Positions 1-8,241 of a stretch of 64,000 nt of DNA are shown here, one piece after another. The first letter of the stretch is position 1. Each line of letters starts with the position of its first letter. The notes under the pieces were generated by a model. It saw nothing but the letters and a program-made list of their open reading frames with translations, was not told the origin of the DNA and did not search any database. The DNA lies in assembly GCF_002091955.1 (NCBI RefSeq), contig NZ_MKKY01000070.1:62001-126000 (forward strand), read 5' to 3'. The position numbers and the translations under genes were made by a program. This stretch comes from Rhodococcus sp. 1168 (GTDB taxonomy: Bacteria; Actinomycetota; Actinomycetes; Mycobacteriales; Mycobacteriaceae).

Positions 1-624
1 GGCCGTCAGCTTGATACCGAGCGAGTTGGTGGTGCCCGTGGACACGCCCTGGGTCATCGCGGTCTGCACGAACAGCGGCCACATCGCTTTCACCGAGATG
101 TCGTACTCGGCCCATTCGAGGTCCAGGGCCTCGGTGATACCACGTACTGCGAACTTCGTCGCGCCGTAGGTGACGAGTTCGGGTTGACCGTAGATTGCTG
201 ATGCGGAACACAGGTTGACGACCTGAGCACCGGGGGTGGCCTTCAGATACGGGAACGCGGCGAGAGTGCCGTAGACGACGCCGTTGAAGTTGATATCGAT
301 CTGACGCTTGTGTACAGCGAGCGGTATCTCTTCGAATTTCCCTGCGACGAGGATGCCCGCGTTATTGATCAGAACGTCGAGCCGCCCGCCGGACTCCTTG
401 TCGAACTCGGCGAGGCGATCGGCCCACTGGACCGGATCGGTGACGTCGAGAATTCCCGTGACGACCCTGCCACCGGCCGCGGCGATCTCCTTGCCCAACG
501 AGGCCAATCCGGTCTCGTCGATGTCATAGGCCCCGACGAGGTATCCCGAGCCTGCGAATTTCAATGCGGTGGACCGTCCGATTCCGGCTGCCGCGCCGGT
601 TATGAGCACAGTTGGAGTAGACAC
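1..624 (-). CDS. SDR-family oxidoreductase (3' end outside window)
   Basis: Short-chain dehydrogenase/reductase, NAD(P)-dependent, cytoplasmic; substrate unknown. The reading frame runs on the minus strand from a GTG at 624 and leaves the window at base 1 after 208 codons, so the C-terminus is missing. The Rossmann motif TGAAAGIG lies near residue 10, the NNAG motif near residue 88, and the catalytic pair reads YGATK near residue 155. The start is the GTG followed by STPTVLITG, which places the nucleotide-binding strand at the usual distance from the N-terminus. It is divergent from the membrane protein that begins at 713. The family is sure; the specific reaction is not. Confidence 0.85.
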   Translation of the reverse strand, partial: MSTPTVLITGAAAGIGRSTALKFAGSGYLVGAYDIDETGLASLGKEIAAAGGRVVTGILDVTDPVQWADRLAEFDKESGGRLDVLINNAGILVAGKFEEIPLAVHKRQIDINFNGVVYGTLAAFPYLKATPGAQVVNLCSASAIYGQPELVTYGATKFAVRGITEALDLEWAEYDISVKAMWPLFVQTAMTQGVSTGTTNSLGIKLTA

Positions 625-712
625 AAACGACAGGATAGGGGTTACTAAGATTATCGGTAACCGCTTCGGCAGATTTCGGGACTACTCTTGATAGGTCTTC
701 GAGGAGATTTCG

Positions 713-1165
713 GTGAATCACGAAAAAATTCTGCGAGCGGTTGCCTTCGTCGCTGTCGGCTACCTCTTGGTGTTGATCATCTGGGCCGGCTTACTGCGAA
801 CGCATACACCGCCCGGTACTCTGCCCTACCAAATTGTCGGCCTGGTTGCCGGATTCGGTACGGCGCTCGCGTTGGCCATGATGGTCGCCAACCGCCCCAC
901 TGCCGAACAGCGACGACTGGCCAGGAACGGGGTCGAAGGCTGGGCGACGGTCGAGGCGAGTCGCAGGATCGACGAGCGGAAAATGGAACTCGACTTGGCG
1001 TTCACAGTTCCCGGTTCGGATTCCTACGTCGGCAGAATCGTCTATTCGATACCCCCGTCGGAGACAGCGCGATTCCAAACCGGTCGAACCTTGCCGATCA
1101 TGGTCGACCCGTCGGACCACCACCGCGTGCTACTTCTGCCTGGTGAATCCTTCGACGAGAAGTAG
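713..1165 (+). CDS. Small membrane protein, DUF3592-like
   Basis: Predicted 150-residue membrane protein of unknown function. Two hydrophobic segments (about residues 8-28 and 40-58) are followed by a soluble domain of about 90 residues. That domain has the layout of DUF3592 proteins: a G-W-A-T-V strand, a segment ending in a G-R-x-L-P turn, and a closing V-D-P stretch. The GTG start has a good ribosome site (gaggag) about 7 bases upstream. Its 3' end overlaps the convergent lysoplasmalogenase-like gene by about 36 bases. The domain assignment is from pattern only. Confidence 0.7.
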   Translation: MNHEKILRAVAFVAVGYLLVLIIWAGLLRTHTPPGTLPYQIVGLVAGFGTALALAMMVANRPTAEQRRLARNGVEGWATVEASRRIDERKMELDLAFTVPGSDSYVGRIVYSIPPSETARFQTGRTLPIMVDPSDHHRVLLLPGESFDEK

Positions 1166-1801
1166 CTGAGCGGCGGAATACGTCGCCAGAATCGCACCTT
1201 CGACAACCCGCCGAGACATCTCGCTCGAAAGATAGAGCCGTCGGTACACGATCAATGCGTCGGAGACGGTGAACAGGATTCCGCCCAGCGCCTGCCAGGA
1301 ACGCGAATCGGAATTCGGCATCACGACACCCGCAAATACATCAGCTCCTGGTGCGGACGCTGGATCTGCAGCCAACGTCGACATCGCCGCCAGAGTCACG
1401 CCGTACCCGGCCAAACCCGGAGCCACCTCCGGTGACTTTCTCGCCAACTGTGACGACGCCACCGCCCACCCGAAAAAGCGCGGTACGGCAGCGGTAAGGG
1501 TCGGTCGACTGCCGGCCGAAGCGAGAAGGGCGCAATAGCAACCCTGCATGACGGCGAACGCCCCGGCTCCGCGCAGAATCTTCGAATCGTCGTCCGGGTC
1601 CATCAGCAGAACGTCCCCGACGGTGGCGGCCGTGAGCGCTACCCCGAGGACCGGCGAGAAGCGTCGCATCCCGAGCGCAAGCGCAGGAACGATGAGGGGC
1701 TTGGCCACCCGGTGCACCGTCTCGTTCCCGGTGACCGCACCGAACACCGTCGCGACGGCAGCCGAACCGAATGCAAAACGTGAGAACGTCGATCGCTTCA
1801 T
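1130..1801 (-). CDS. YhhN/TMEM86-family membrane protein (lysoplasmalogenase-like)
   Basis: Integral membrane protein of 223 residues with about eight hydrophobic helices. Family features visible are KPL in the first third, a GDVLLM motif near residue 62, and a final G-x-L-F-x-x-S-D segment near residue 180. The YhhN/TMEM86 family includes vertebrate lysoplasmalogenases, which hydrolyse the vinyl-ether bond of lysoplasmalogens; the role of bacterial members is mostly unproven. The ATG at 1801 is chosen because a GGAGGA site lies just upstream. The gene converges with the small membrane protein ending at 1165. Confidence 0.75.
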   Translation of the reverse strand: MKRSTFSRFAFGSAAVATVFGAVTGNETVHRVAKPLIVPALALGMRRFSPVLGVALTAATVGDVLLMDPDDDSKILRGAGAFAVMQGCYCALLASAGSRPTLTAAVPRFFGWAVASSQLARKSPEVAPGLAGYGVTLAAMSTLAADPASAPGADVFAGVVMPNSDSRSWQALGGILFTVSDALIVYRRLYLSSEMSRRVVEGAILATYSAAQLLLVEGFTRQK

Positions 1802-1916
1802 CGGACTTATTTCCTCCATCGTCGGTCGAGCTGAGCAGATATGTGATGTTGACCTTGAATGCTTGATCGCAGGCCCCAAGGTTGTCATGGTGATTGTTGG
1901 ACACGCTAGAGAACAC

Positions 1917-2528
1917 ATGGGGATGACGATGCGCCGAAAGCATGCAGAGCACGCCGGGACGCCCCGGTCATCTCATCTTGTCGAGCGAAACCCACTGGTT
2001 CGCCGCTCGGACCGCATTCAGTCCACCATCAAGACCACAGTCTTCGCTCTGATAATCCTGATGCTGCCGGTAGCTGCGTGGATCGGCACGTCCACCCTCG
2101 CCGTCGGGCAAAGTCGGGTCGCAGCACAGGAGAGCAGTGTCCGCCAGGTCACTGCCACCACCAAGGCCGTCGCCGATATCGCACCCGTCCTGCAGAGCGA
2201 AGTCGGATCGGTTACCAGCACTACCGTCGACGCGACGTGGAGCTATGACGGGCTCGATCATCAGGGACAGGTCTCCCTGCCTGCGGGCAGCCCCTCCGGC
2301 ACCCAGCTCCCGATATGGGTCGACCGCGACGGCAACCCGACCGCACCTCCAGCAACCCGGGCCGATGCCGTCGTCACGGCCCTGTTCACCGGATTCGGCA
2401 GCCTCTTCGCCGCCGCGTCCATTCTGCTCGGCACCTATTTCGCTGTCCGCGTTCGCCTCGACGCCCAAAGGCATGCCGATTGGGACCGCGAGATTGCGGA
2501 GTTGCTGGATCAGGACAGCCCGTCCTGA
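1917..2528 (+). CDS. Rv1733c-family transmembrane protein
   Basis: A 203-residue protein with two membrane helices (about residues 45-65 and 155-180) flanking an extracytoplasmic domain of about 90 residues. The layout and the phrases RNPLVRRSDR before helix 1, a GQVSLPAGS-like turn and PIWVDRDG in the outer domain recall M. tuberculosis Rv1733c, a conserved membrane protein of unknown function. The ATG at 1917 is the first good start after the divergent gene; an ATG at 1923 is also possible. No enzymatic motif is visible. Confidence 0.7.
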   Translation: MGMTMRRKHAEHAGTPRSSHLVERNPLVRRSDRIQSTIKTTVFALIILMLPVAAWIGTSTLAVGQSRVAAQESSVRQVTATTKAVADIAPVLQSEVGSVTSTTVDATWSYDGLDHQGQVSLPAGSPSGTQLPIWVDRDGNPTAPPATRADAVVTALFTGFGSLFAAASILLGTYFAVRVRLDAQRHADWDREIAELLDQDSPS

Positions 2529-2776
2529 TCCAGGGGTAGCGGGGCGTCGACCACTCCTCCGCTGCCTGCACGAGAGGTAAACGGGCAACTCAAGCCACTT
2601 CAGTCACAGATGTCCCACACGTAACACTTCTATAACCAAACCCGTGGTTGACCTTTGAAGACCGCCGGGTCCGTTATGGTCTGAAACGCTCGTAAGTATG
2701 TCTCACTAACCTGAATTCCGTGTCGGGGCGGAAGTAAAGCGGCTCATACCGCTACCGACTGAAGGGCTCCACATAC

Positions 2777-4570
2777 ATGTCGCACAAATCGATCTCTCGG
2801 TCTCGCCGTGCCCGCATCGCCGCAGCCGGCGCGGTGGTCGCGATGTCGTTGACGGTCGCCGCACCGGGCATCGCCTACGCGCAGGAACCCACCACGCCGG
2901 GGACTTCCACGGAAGAAACAACGCCCAGCGGGGAATCCACCGCAGGTACGGGGGAAGGCGTATCCGAGAGCGTGGTGCCCAACGCCGCCGTTCCTGCAGC
3001 CAACGAGGGTGACGCCGCCGAGGTCGGACCGATCGTTCCCCTCGAGGCACCGTCCGCCGAGCGCCCACTGCCTCAGGTCACGGCAGGCGTAGTCATCAAC
3101 GACGACGGCACCGCGACCATCGACGTCACCGTCGTCCCGCAGCTCTCCGAAGCGGAGAAGAAGGCGCTCGCCGACGCCGAGATCGCCAGCAAGGCCGCCG
3201 CGGAAGCCTCCGTCGCCGCCCAGACTCGCTACGACGCGGCCGTCGCCGCAGCAGCAGCCTCGAACACCGCCGCAGCCAAAGCCGAGCTCGATGCCGCAGG
3301 CGCCGCACTGAGCGCGACCGACGCGACGAAGGCAGCGGAAGCGGCCAACATTGCCAGCATCGCCGCCTCCGCCGCAGCCACCGCAGCCAAGAACGACAAA
3401 GCAACGTTGGATGCCAAGGTTACCGAGACGAAGAACGCCGCTGATAAAGCGAAGACAGAAGCCGCGGCCGCCGAGAAGAAGGCAATCGAACTAGAGGCCG
3501 CCGCAGCAGCAGCGGGTGACCCCGACGCCGTCAACGCCGCCGCCGAAGCACGGGCAGAGGCCGACGCGAAAGCAGAAATCGCGTTGACTGCACAAGCCGA
3601 CTTCGACAAGTCGACGACGGAACTGCGAGAGTCCGTCGCCGCCGTCGAAGAAGCGTTCAAGAAGTTCAACCTCGCGAAGGTCACCGCAGCCGTCCGCGCA
3701 GCAGTGGCTACTGCAGCCCGCTCGGCGTCATTGGCCGTCGAAGCCAGAGCAACTGCAGAAGCGTCTGCAGCTGCAGACGCCAGAGCAACAGAACTCGAAG
3801 CAGACGCAGCAGCGAGCTCCGACGAGGCTGCTGCCGCGACCAAGGCCGCCGAGGAAGCACGGGCTGCCGCAACCAAGGCAGCTGCAGATCTGAAGACAGC
3901 GGAGGCCGCCGCAACCGCTGCAGCCGAAGCTGCCGCGACCGCCGGTGACAACGTCGCCGATCTGGAAGCAAAGGCGACCGCAGCAGCCGCTGCGCTCACC
4001 AAGGCAGAGTCCGACGCCACCGCCGCGAACGAGAAATCCGAAGCACTCGCAGCTGCCGCGGCTACCGCTGTCGCCGACGCAAAGACGAAGGCCGAGGCCG
4101 TGACCGCAGCGAAGGCCGCGGCTGCTACTGCCAAGACCGCCGCCGAGACCGCGGCCAAGGCCGAAGCTGACCTGAAGAAGAAGGCCGCTGACCTTGCCGC
4201 CAGTGGCCCGAAGCTCAGTTTGACCATCAACCTGGGCGGAACCGCCCACGACGAGGTCGACAGCACCAAGATCGACGAGACCACCGTGGTCGTCGACGAG
4301 ACCGGCATCGAACTCATCGGTGTCTTCAACGAAGACGGTTCCTTCACCGTCGCCGACTACTTCACCACGAACGACCAGGGCGTCATGACGGTTGCCGGCG
4401 AACTGCCTGCCGTCGATCTGGCGCTGGGTGATTCAGCCGATTCAGCATCGAGCGGTTCTTCCGACTCCAGCGCTCTGCCGGCGATTCTTGCCGGTGTCGG
4501 AGTCGTCGCCGTGGCCGCAGTCGGTGGCGGACTGTACCTGCGTCGCCGCAACGGTGCCGATGCTTCGTAG
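2777..4570 (+). CDS. Secreted Ala/Lys/Glu-rich coiled-coil surface protein
   Basis: A 597-residue exported protein. It starts with an Arg-rich signal peptide and an AYA cleavage site near residue 36, then a Thr/Pro/Ser/Glu linker. From about residue 115 to 475 it is a long Ala-rich heptad-like region with Lys, Glu and Asp, probably a rod-like coiled coil. A short globular segment follows (about 480-555). The protein ends with a Ser-rich stretch, a hydrophobic helix and the basic tail LYLRRR. That end resembles a sortase sorting signal or a simple membrane anchor, but no canonical LPXTG is present; the nearest match is LPAIL. A sortase gene overlaps its 3' end, which suggests wall attachment. 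Function unknown. Confidence 0.8.
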   Translation: MSHKSISRSRRARIAAAGAVVAMSLTVAAPGIAYAQEPTTPGTSTEETTPSGESTAGTGEGVSESVVPNAAVPAANEGDAAEVGPIVPLEAPSAERPLPQVTAGVVINDDGTATIDVTVVPQLSEAEKKALADAEIASKAAAEASVAAQTRYDAAVAAAAASNTAAAKAELDAAGAALSATDATKAAEAANIASIAASAAATAAKNDKATLDAKVTETKNAADKAKTEAAAAEKKAIELEAAAAAAGDPDAVNAAAEARAEADAKAEIALTAQADFDKSTTELRESVAAVEEAFKKFNLAKVTAAVRAAVATAARSASLAVEARATAEASAAADARATELEADAAASSDEAAAATKAAEEARAAATKAAADLKTAEAAATAAAEAAATAGDNVADLEAKATAAAAALTKAESDATAANEKSEALAAAAATAVADAKTKAEAVTAAKAAAATAKTAAETAAKAEADLKKKAADLAASGPKLSLTINLGGTAHDEVDSTKIDETTVVVDETGIELIGVFNEDGSFTVADYFTTNDQGVMTVAGELPAVDLALGDSADSASSGSSDSSALPAILAGVGVVAVAAVGGGLYLRRRNGADAS

Positions 4571-5159
4571 ATCCATCTGGGTTACCACTGCGGCACTGCT
4601 CATCGCTGTATCCGGTTGCGCAAGTGACGGTTCCGACGTGAGCAGTCCCAGCAGGGAGTCGGTGGAGGCGCAGATTTCGGCGCCTCCGCCGACTGCCGCG
4701 GTCGTCGATCCGGCCCAACCCGACGCCATCGAACTACGCTCTTCCGACGGCGTCACCTACATGAGCAGCCCGGTCAATCCCGACGGACTCTTCCGCGGAG
4801 GAGACAGTGGACAGGTACTCAATCCTGTCGACGAGCGACCTGCATGGTGGGCCGAGAGCGGGCTACCGGGAACCGATGCCCAACAGACCGTAGTGGTTGT
4901 GGGCCACAACTATTCGAAGAAGGACGCACCGTTCAAGGCACTCGGCGTCGCACAGCCGGGCGACCGAGTGGTACTCGATACCCCCAACGGGGTTCTCGAA
5001 TACACAGTCGAAAGCGTCGGCCCACTGCCGAAGGGTTCGCTACTGGGCGACAACGACCTTCGTCGCTCGGTGCCCGGGCGGCTCATCCTCGCCAACTGCG
5101 ACGTGCGCGGCGGCGAACCGACGAACGACAACTTCATCGTGGTCGCTCAGCTGTTGTAG
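4560..5159 (+). CDS. Sortase family protein (class F-like) with lipobox
   Basis: Transpeptidase of 199 residues predicted to join a surface protein to the cell envelope. The C-terminal domain has the sortase pattern: a VVVVGHNY strand carrying the catalytic His near residue 123, and LILANCD near residue 180 carrying the nucleophilic Cys, followed by an Arg in VRGG. The N-terminus is hydrophobic and ends AVSGC, a good lipobox, so the enzyme may be a lipoprotein on the outer face of the membrane. The ATG at 4560 overlaps the surface-protein gene by 11 bases, which indicates co-translation and makes that protein its likely substrate. The class assignment is tentative. Confidence 0.8.
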   Translation: MLRRSIWVTTAALLIAVSGCASDGSDVSSPSRESVEAQISAPPPTAAVVDPAQPDAIELRSSDGVTYMSSPVNPDGLFRGGDSGQVLNPVDERPAWWAESGLPGTDAQQTVVVVGHNYSKKDAPFKALGVAQPGDRVVLDTPNGVLEYTVESVGPLPKGSLLGDNDLRRSVPGRLILANCDVRGGEPTNDNFIVVAQLL

Positions 5160-5168
5160 TTTGCGCTC

Positions 5169-5717
5169 CTACAAACCTAGATCTCCCAGTCCGAGGAGCG
5201 AACGGTATTCGAGCCCCTCGGCGGCGATGACGTCGTCGGCACCAGTTGCCCTGTCCACGACGGTGGCAACTCCGACGACCGTCGCACCCGCCTCCCGCAG
5301 CGCAGCGACGGCAGTCAGCGGCGAATTGCCGGTGGTTGTGGTGTCTTCCACCACCAACACCCGCTTACCGACGATGTCGGGTCCTTCGATCTGGCGCTGC
5401 ATGCCGTGCGCCTTCGCGGCCTTCCGCACGACGAACGCGTCGATCGGGCGGCCCGGCGCGTGCATGACTGCGAACGCAACGGGATCGGCGCCCATCGTCA
5501 ACCCGCCGACCGAGTCGAAATCCCAGTCCGCGACGAGTTCACGCATCAACGACCCGATCAGCGCACTCGCGCGGTGATGGAGCGTCGCACGGCGGAGGTC
5601 GACGTAGTAGTCGGCCTCTTTCCCCGAGGACAACGTCACCTTGCCGTGGACGATGGCAAGTTCACGTACGAGCCCGGCCAGTTCGGCCCGCTCGGCATTG
5701 TCGGCGCTGATGGCCAT
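5169..5717 (-). CDS. pyrE: Orotate phosphoribosyltransferase
   Basis: Converts orotate and PRPP to orotidine 5'-phosphate in de novo pyrimidine synthesis; cytoplasmic. The PRPP-binding signature VLVVEDTTTTGNSP lies near residue 120. SSGKEADYYVDLR near residue 30 matches the orotate-binding N-terminal part. The length of 182 residues is normal. The ATG at 5717 has an AAGGGG site and is preferred to an upstream frame extension. It lies downstream of the lemA-like gene on the same strand, in an order resembling Rv0382c and its neighbours in M. tuberculosis. Confidence 0.95.
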   Translation of the reverse strand: MAISADNAERAELAGLVRELAIVHGKVTLSSGKEADYYVDLRRATLHHRASALIGSLMRELVADWDFDSVGGLTMGADPVAFAVMHAPGRPIDAFVVRKAAKAHGMQRQIEGPDIVGKRVLVVEDTTTTGNSPLTAVAALREAGATVVGVATVVDRATGADDVIAAEGLEYRSLLGLGDLGL

Positions 5718-5781
5718 GAAGAAACCCCTTCGGTCGTCTCCGAAGAATCTACCGACTCCGCCTCCATCGATCGACAGAGGA

Positions 5782-6447
5782 TCAGGCAAGCTGCGCGGGC
5801 AAGTCTTCCGGTTGCTCACCGGCCGACGCGGCATGCTCGACGAACGGTTCCGGATCCAGCACCTTCAACGCTTTCGCTACCAACTTCGACGGAAAAGTCG
5901 TACGCGCCAGCGAGAGTCGATATGCGTTGTCGTTGTACACCCGCACTGCGCCTGCGATCCGCTTCTCGGTCGTCTCCAGATCCCCGGCGGGACCTTGGAA
6001 GGCCCAATTGGTCTTGAGCGTGGGATGCATGTCCGATTCCGCGAGCACCGAGTGCACTGCCGCGGACAGCGCATTCTCCGCGGCAGCCTGTGCGTTGAGA
6101 CTCAGTTCGCGCTCACGGACCGCTTTGGACCACGATCGAGCACCGACCAAGGCCCGGACTGTTTTCGGATCGAGCCCCGAGGACTCGACGGCCGCGATGA
6201 ACGGCTCCAGCTGAACGTGACGGCGATCGAGTTCGACGGTCACGAGATGTCGACTCGCAGCGGTACGCGATATATAGCGTCGAACCCGCCGTTCGAGGCT
6301 CGCCGTGTAGGCAAGGAGAACGAGTACGAGGATCGCAAGAACCACGAAAACAGTCACGAGGTATGAATTTATCGGTGTTCGGCCCGACACGCCCGCAGGC
6401 TCGCCCGCGCCGCGCCAATTAGGTCCGCCCGCGTCCTCGCCCGACAA
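5782..6447 (-). CDS. LemA-family membrane protein
   Basis: A 221-residue protein with one N-terminal membrane helix (about residues 27-48) and a helical domain typical of LemA: an R-x-x-L-x-P-x-I start, RSW-KA in the middle and an ETEKRIAGAVRVYNDN-like segment near residue 165. LemA proteins are widespread envelope proteins with unclear function. The start overlaps the 3' end of the upstream SDR gene by 29 bases, so the two are probably co-transcribed, with pyrE following about 65 bases downstream. Confidence 0.85.
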   Translation of the reverse strand: MSGEDAGGPNWRGAGEPAGVSGRTPINSYLVTVFVVLAILVLVLLAYTASLERRVRRYISRTAASRHLVTVELDRRHVQLEPFIAAVESSGLDPKTVRALVGARSWSKAVRERELSLNAQAAAENALSAAVHSVLAESDMHPTLKTNWAFQGPAGDLETTEKRIAGAVRVYNDNAYRLSLARTTFPSKLVAKALKVLDPEPFVEHAASAGEQPEDLPAQLA

Positions 6448-7231
6448 GGTTGGTCAGCTTCCGGACCGCACTTTTGGGCACCTTGCTGCCGACGGCCGTC
6501 AGTACTTTGTACTGTGCGCCAGGAATGCTGATGACCTTGCCTTTGTCCAGATCCTTCATCGAGGTCTGCACTACCTGCTCGACGTTCAACCACATGAAGC
6601 TCGGGATCGAGGACATTTCGATACCCGCCCGCTGATGGAACTCGGTCTTGATGAAACCAGGGCACAGCGCTTGGATCTGAACGCCGGTGCCGGCGAGACC
6701 ACCGGACAATCCTTCGGAGAACGAGATGACGTATGCCTTCGACGCCGAGTAGGTGGAGCCTCGCCCGGCCAACAAGCCGGCCACACTCGCAACGTTGATC
6801 ACTGTGCCCTTGGCCGCGGCGACCATCGACGGGAGCGCTGCTCGGGTGAAGAGCATGACGGCGGTGACATTGACATCCAACTGCGACTGCAGCAGGTCCG
6901 GGTCCGCGGTCCAGAATTCGCCGGAGGTACCGAAGCCCGCGTTGTTGACCAGATACTCGACGCCCAGTTCCAAACGCGCGATCACAGTTTCGCGTCCGGC
7001 GGAGGTGGCCAGATCCACGGCGATGATCTCCGAGTTCGCACCGAATCCGACGCGCAGATCGTCGGCGAGGGCTCGCAGCTTCAACTCGTTGCGAGCGACG
7101 AGCACGAGGTCGTAGCCGCGCGACGCCAGATGGCGCGCGAATTCACCACCGAGTCCCGAAGTGGGACCGGTGACGAGCGCGACGGGGCGCGATGCGGGTG
7201 CGGACATAGGTTCGATCGACTCAGCGGTCAT
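6419..7231 (-). CDS. SDR-family oxidoreductase
   Basis: Classical short-chain dehydrogenase of about 270 residues. It shows TGPTSGLG (cofactor loop, near residue 21), NNAG (near residue 96), a Ser in the NVASVAG strand and YSASK (catalytic Tyr and Lys, near residue 160). The C-terminal 40 residues extend beyond the usual core and are basic, ending GRGRGRT. The substrate cannot be read from sequence. A second possible ATG lies at 7207 and gives a more typical N-terminus. It begins the SDR-lemA-pyrE set on the minus strand. Confidence 0.85.
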   Translation of the reverse strand: MTAESIEPMSAPASRPVALVTGPTSGLGGEFARHLASRGYDLVLVARNELKLRALADDLRVGFGANSEIIAVDLATSAGRETVIARLELGVEYLVNNAGFGTSGEFWTADPDLLQSQLDVNVTAVMLFTRAALPSMVAAAKGTVINVASVAGLLAGRGSTYSASKAYVISFSEGLSGGLAGTGVQIQALCPGFIKTEFHQRAGIEMSSIPSFMWLNVEQVVQTSMKDLDKGKVISIPGAQYKVLTAVGSKVPKSAVRKLTNLVGRGRGRT

Positions 7232-7310
7232 AGACGTGAAGGCTATCTGCTCGAGGACGCTTGATGGCGTCTTGAAGGAACCAGGCGTCGTTCCGATCGA
7301 TCATTGCCCC

Positions 7311-8183
7311 TCAGGACTCGCGTCGGCGCCGTTCCGCGTCGCGATTGATCGGGGTCGGGCCACTCGGGCGTCGCGGCGGGTCCACGGGTGCGGATACGGG
7401 CGGGCGCGGAGCCTGCCGGGCGGCGGGTGCGGGCGCGGGTGCCTGCCGGGCGGCGGGCGCGGGTGCCTGCCGGGCGGCGGGTGCGGGTGCCTGCGGCCGG
7501 TTCGGCGCATGCCCGGCTGCGTCGACGTCGGGGCGGCGACGCGGCACGTCGGTTCGGGGGGCCGCAGGGCGGTTCCGGACGGGTGGCAGTACGTGGAGAA
7601 GTCCCGACAGTCTGGCCACCGCGTCGATAGCGGCGTCCCAATCGCGACCCGTGCTGCTCAGCGGCACCGACCCCAGTGCCCATTCGCTTTCGCTCCACAG
7701 CAACGACACATGCGCCGGAACCGACTCGGTGAAGGCCGCCATGCGCTGATCGCAGACCCGGCGAGCGATTTCGATATCGGTGGCGAATACGACGCGTGGA
7801 CCGATCGCCCCGAGCAGTTCCATGTCTTTCTCACGCGGAGGCGGGGTCGATTTGAGACGAAGATCGATATCGACGTCGGACCCGACGGGACGCTTGACCG
7901 CCACGATGGTCGAGGTCTCCTCGACGTCGAACAGCACGAACTTCTCACCCCTGCGGACGCCTCGGACGACGTCGAGAGCAATCGCATCGTCGAGCTTGGC
8001 CAGCGCTGCCCGATGGAAATGCGAGATCAGTTGATCATCCGTCGGGGCGTAGGTATAGCCCTGGGCCTTCGCCCATATCTGTCGAACTCGCCCCAGCTGG
8101 TCGCGGCGCGATCGATCGACATAGAGAAGGGCGACCGCACCCGCGAGCGCGATCACTGCTAGTCCGAACCACATAACCGTCAT
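7311..8183 (-). CDS. Membrane-anchored protein with Pro/Ala-rich tail (Rv0383c-like)
   Basis: A 290-residue protein with one N-terminal helix (about residues 3-22), a soluble domain of about 180 residues and a low-complexity tail built from RQAPAPAA-type repeats followed by a Pro/Arg-rich end. Its position between pyrE and clpB matches that of Rv0383c in M. tuberculosis, also an N-terminally anchored protein of unknown function. The soluble domain has no motif that I recognise. ATGs at 8183 and 8174 are both possible starts. The ortholog call rests mainly on synteny. Confidence 0.7.
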   Translation of the reverse strand: MTVMWFGLAVIALAGAVALLYVDRSRRDQLGRVRQIWAKAQGYTYAPTDDQLISHFHRAALAKLDDAIALDVVRGVRRGEKFVLFDVEETSTIVAVKRPVGSDVDIDLRLKSTPPPREKDMELLGAIGPRVVFATDIEIARRVCDQRMAAFTESVPAHVSLLWSESEWALGSVPLSSTGRDWDAAIDAVARLSGLLHVLPPVRNRPAAPRTDVPRRRPDVDAAGHAPNRPQAPAPAARQAPAPAARQAPAPAPAARQAPRPPVSAPVDPPRRPSGPTPINRDAERRRRES

Positions 8184-8241
8184 CGGTGATCACCTTATAG
8201 CGTGCTGGTTGGGGTGCCTGCGTCGATGGAGCCGAGAGGGT

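Noticed and set aside
2645-2680. Sigma70-like promoter (TTGACC ... TATGGT) before the surface-protein gene
   Set aside because: The spacing is about 21 bases, too long for a usual promoter, and the -10 match is poor.
3229-4347. A 372-codon open frame antisense to the Ala-rich surface protein
   Set aside because: It is Ala/Ser-rich only because the sense gene is built of GCC/GCA codons; no ribosome site or motif. The sense frame has a signal peptide and anchor.
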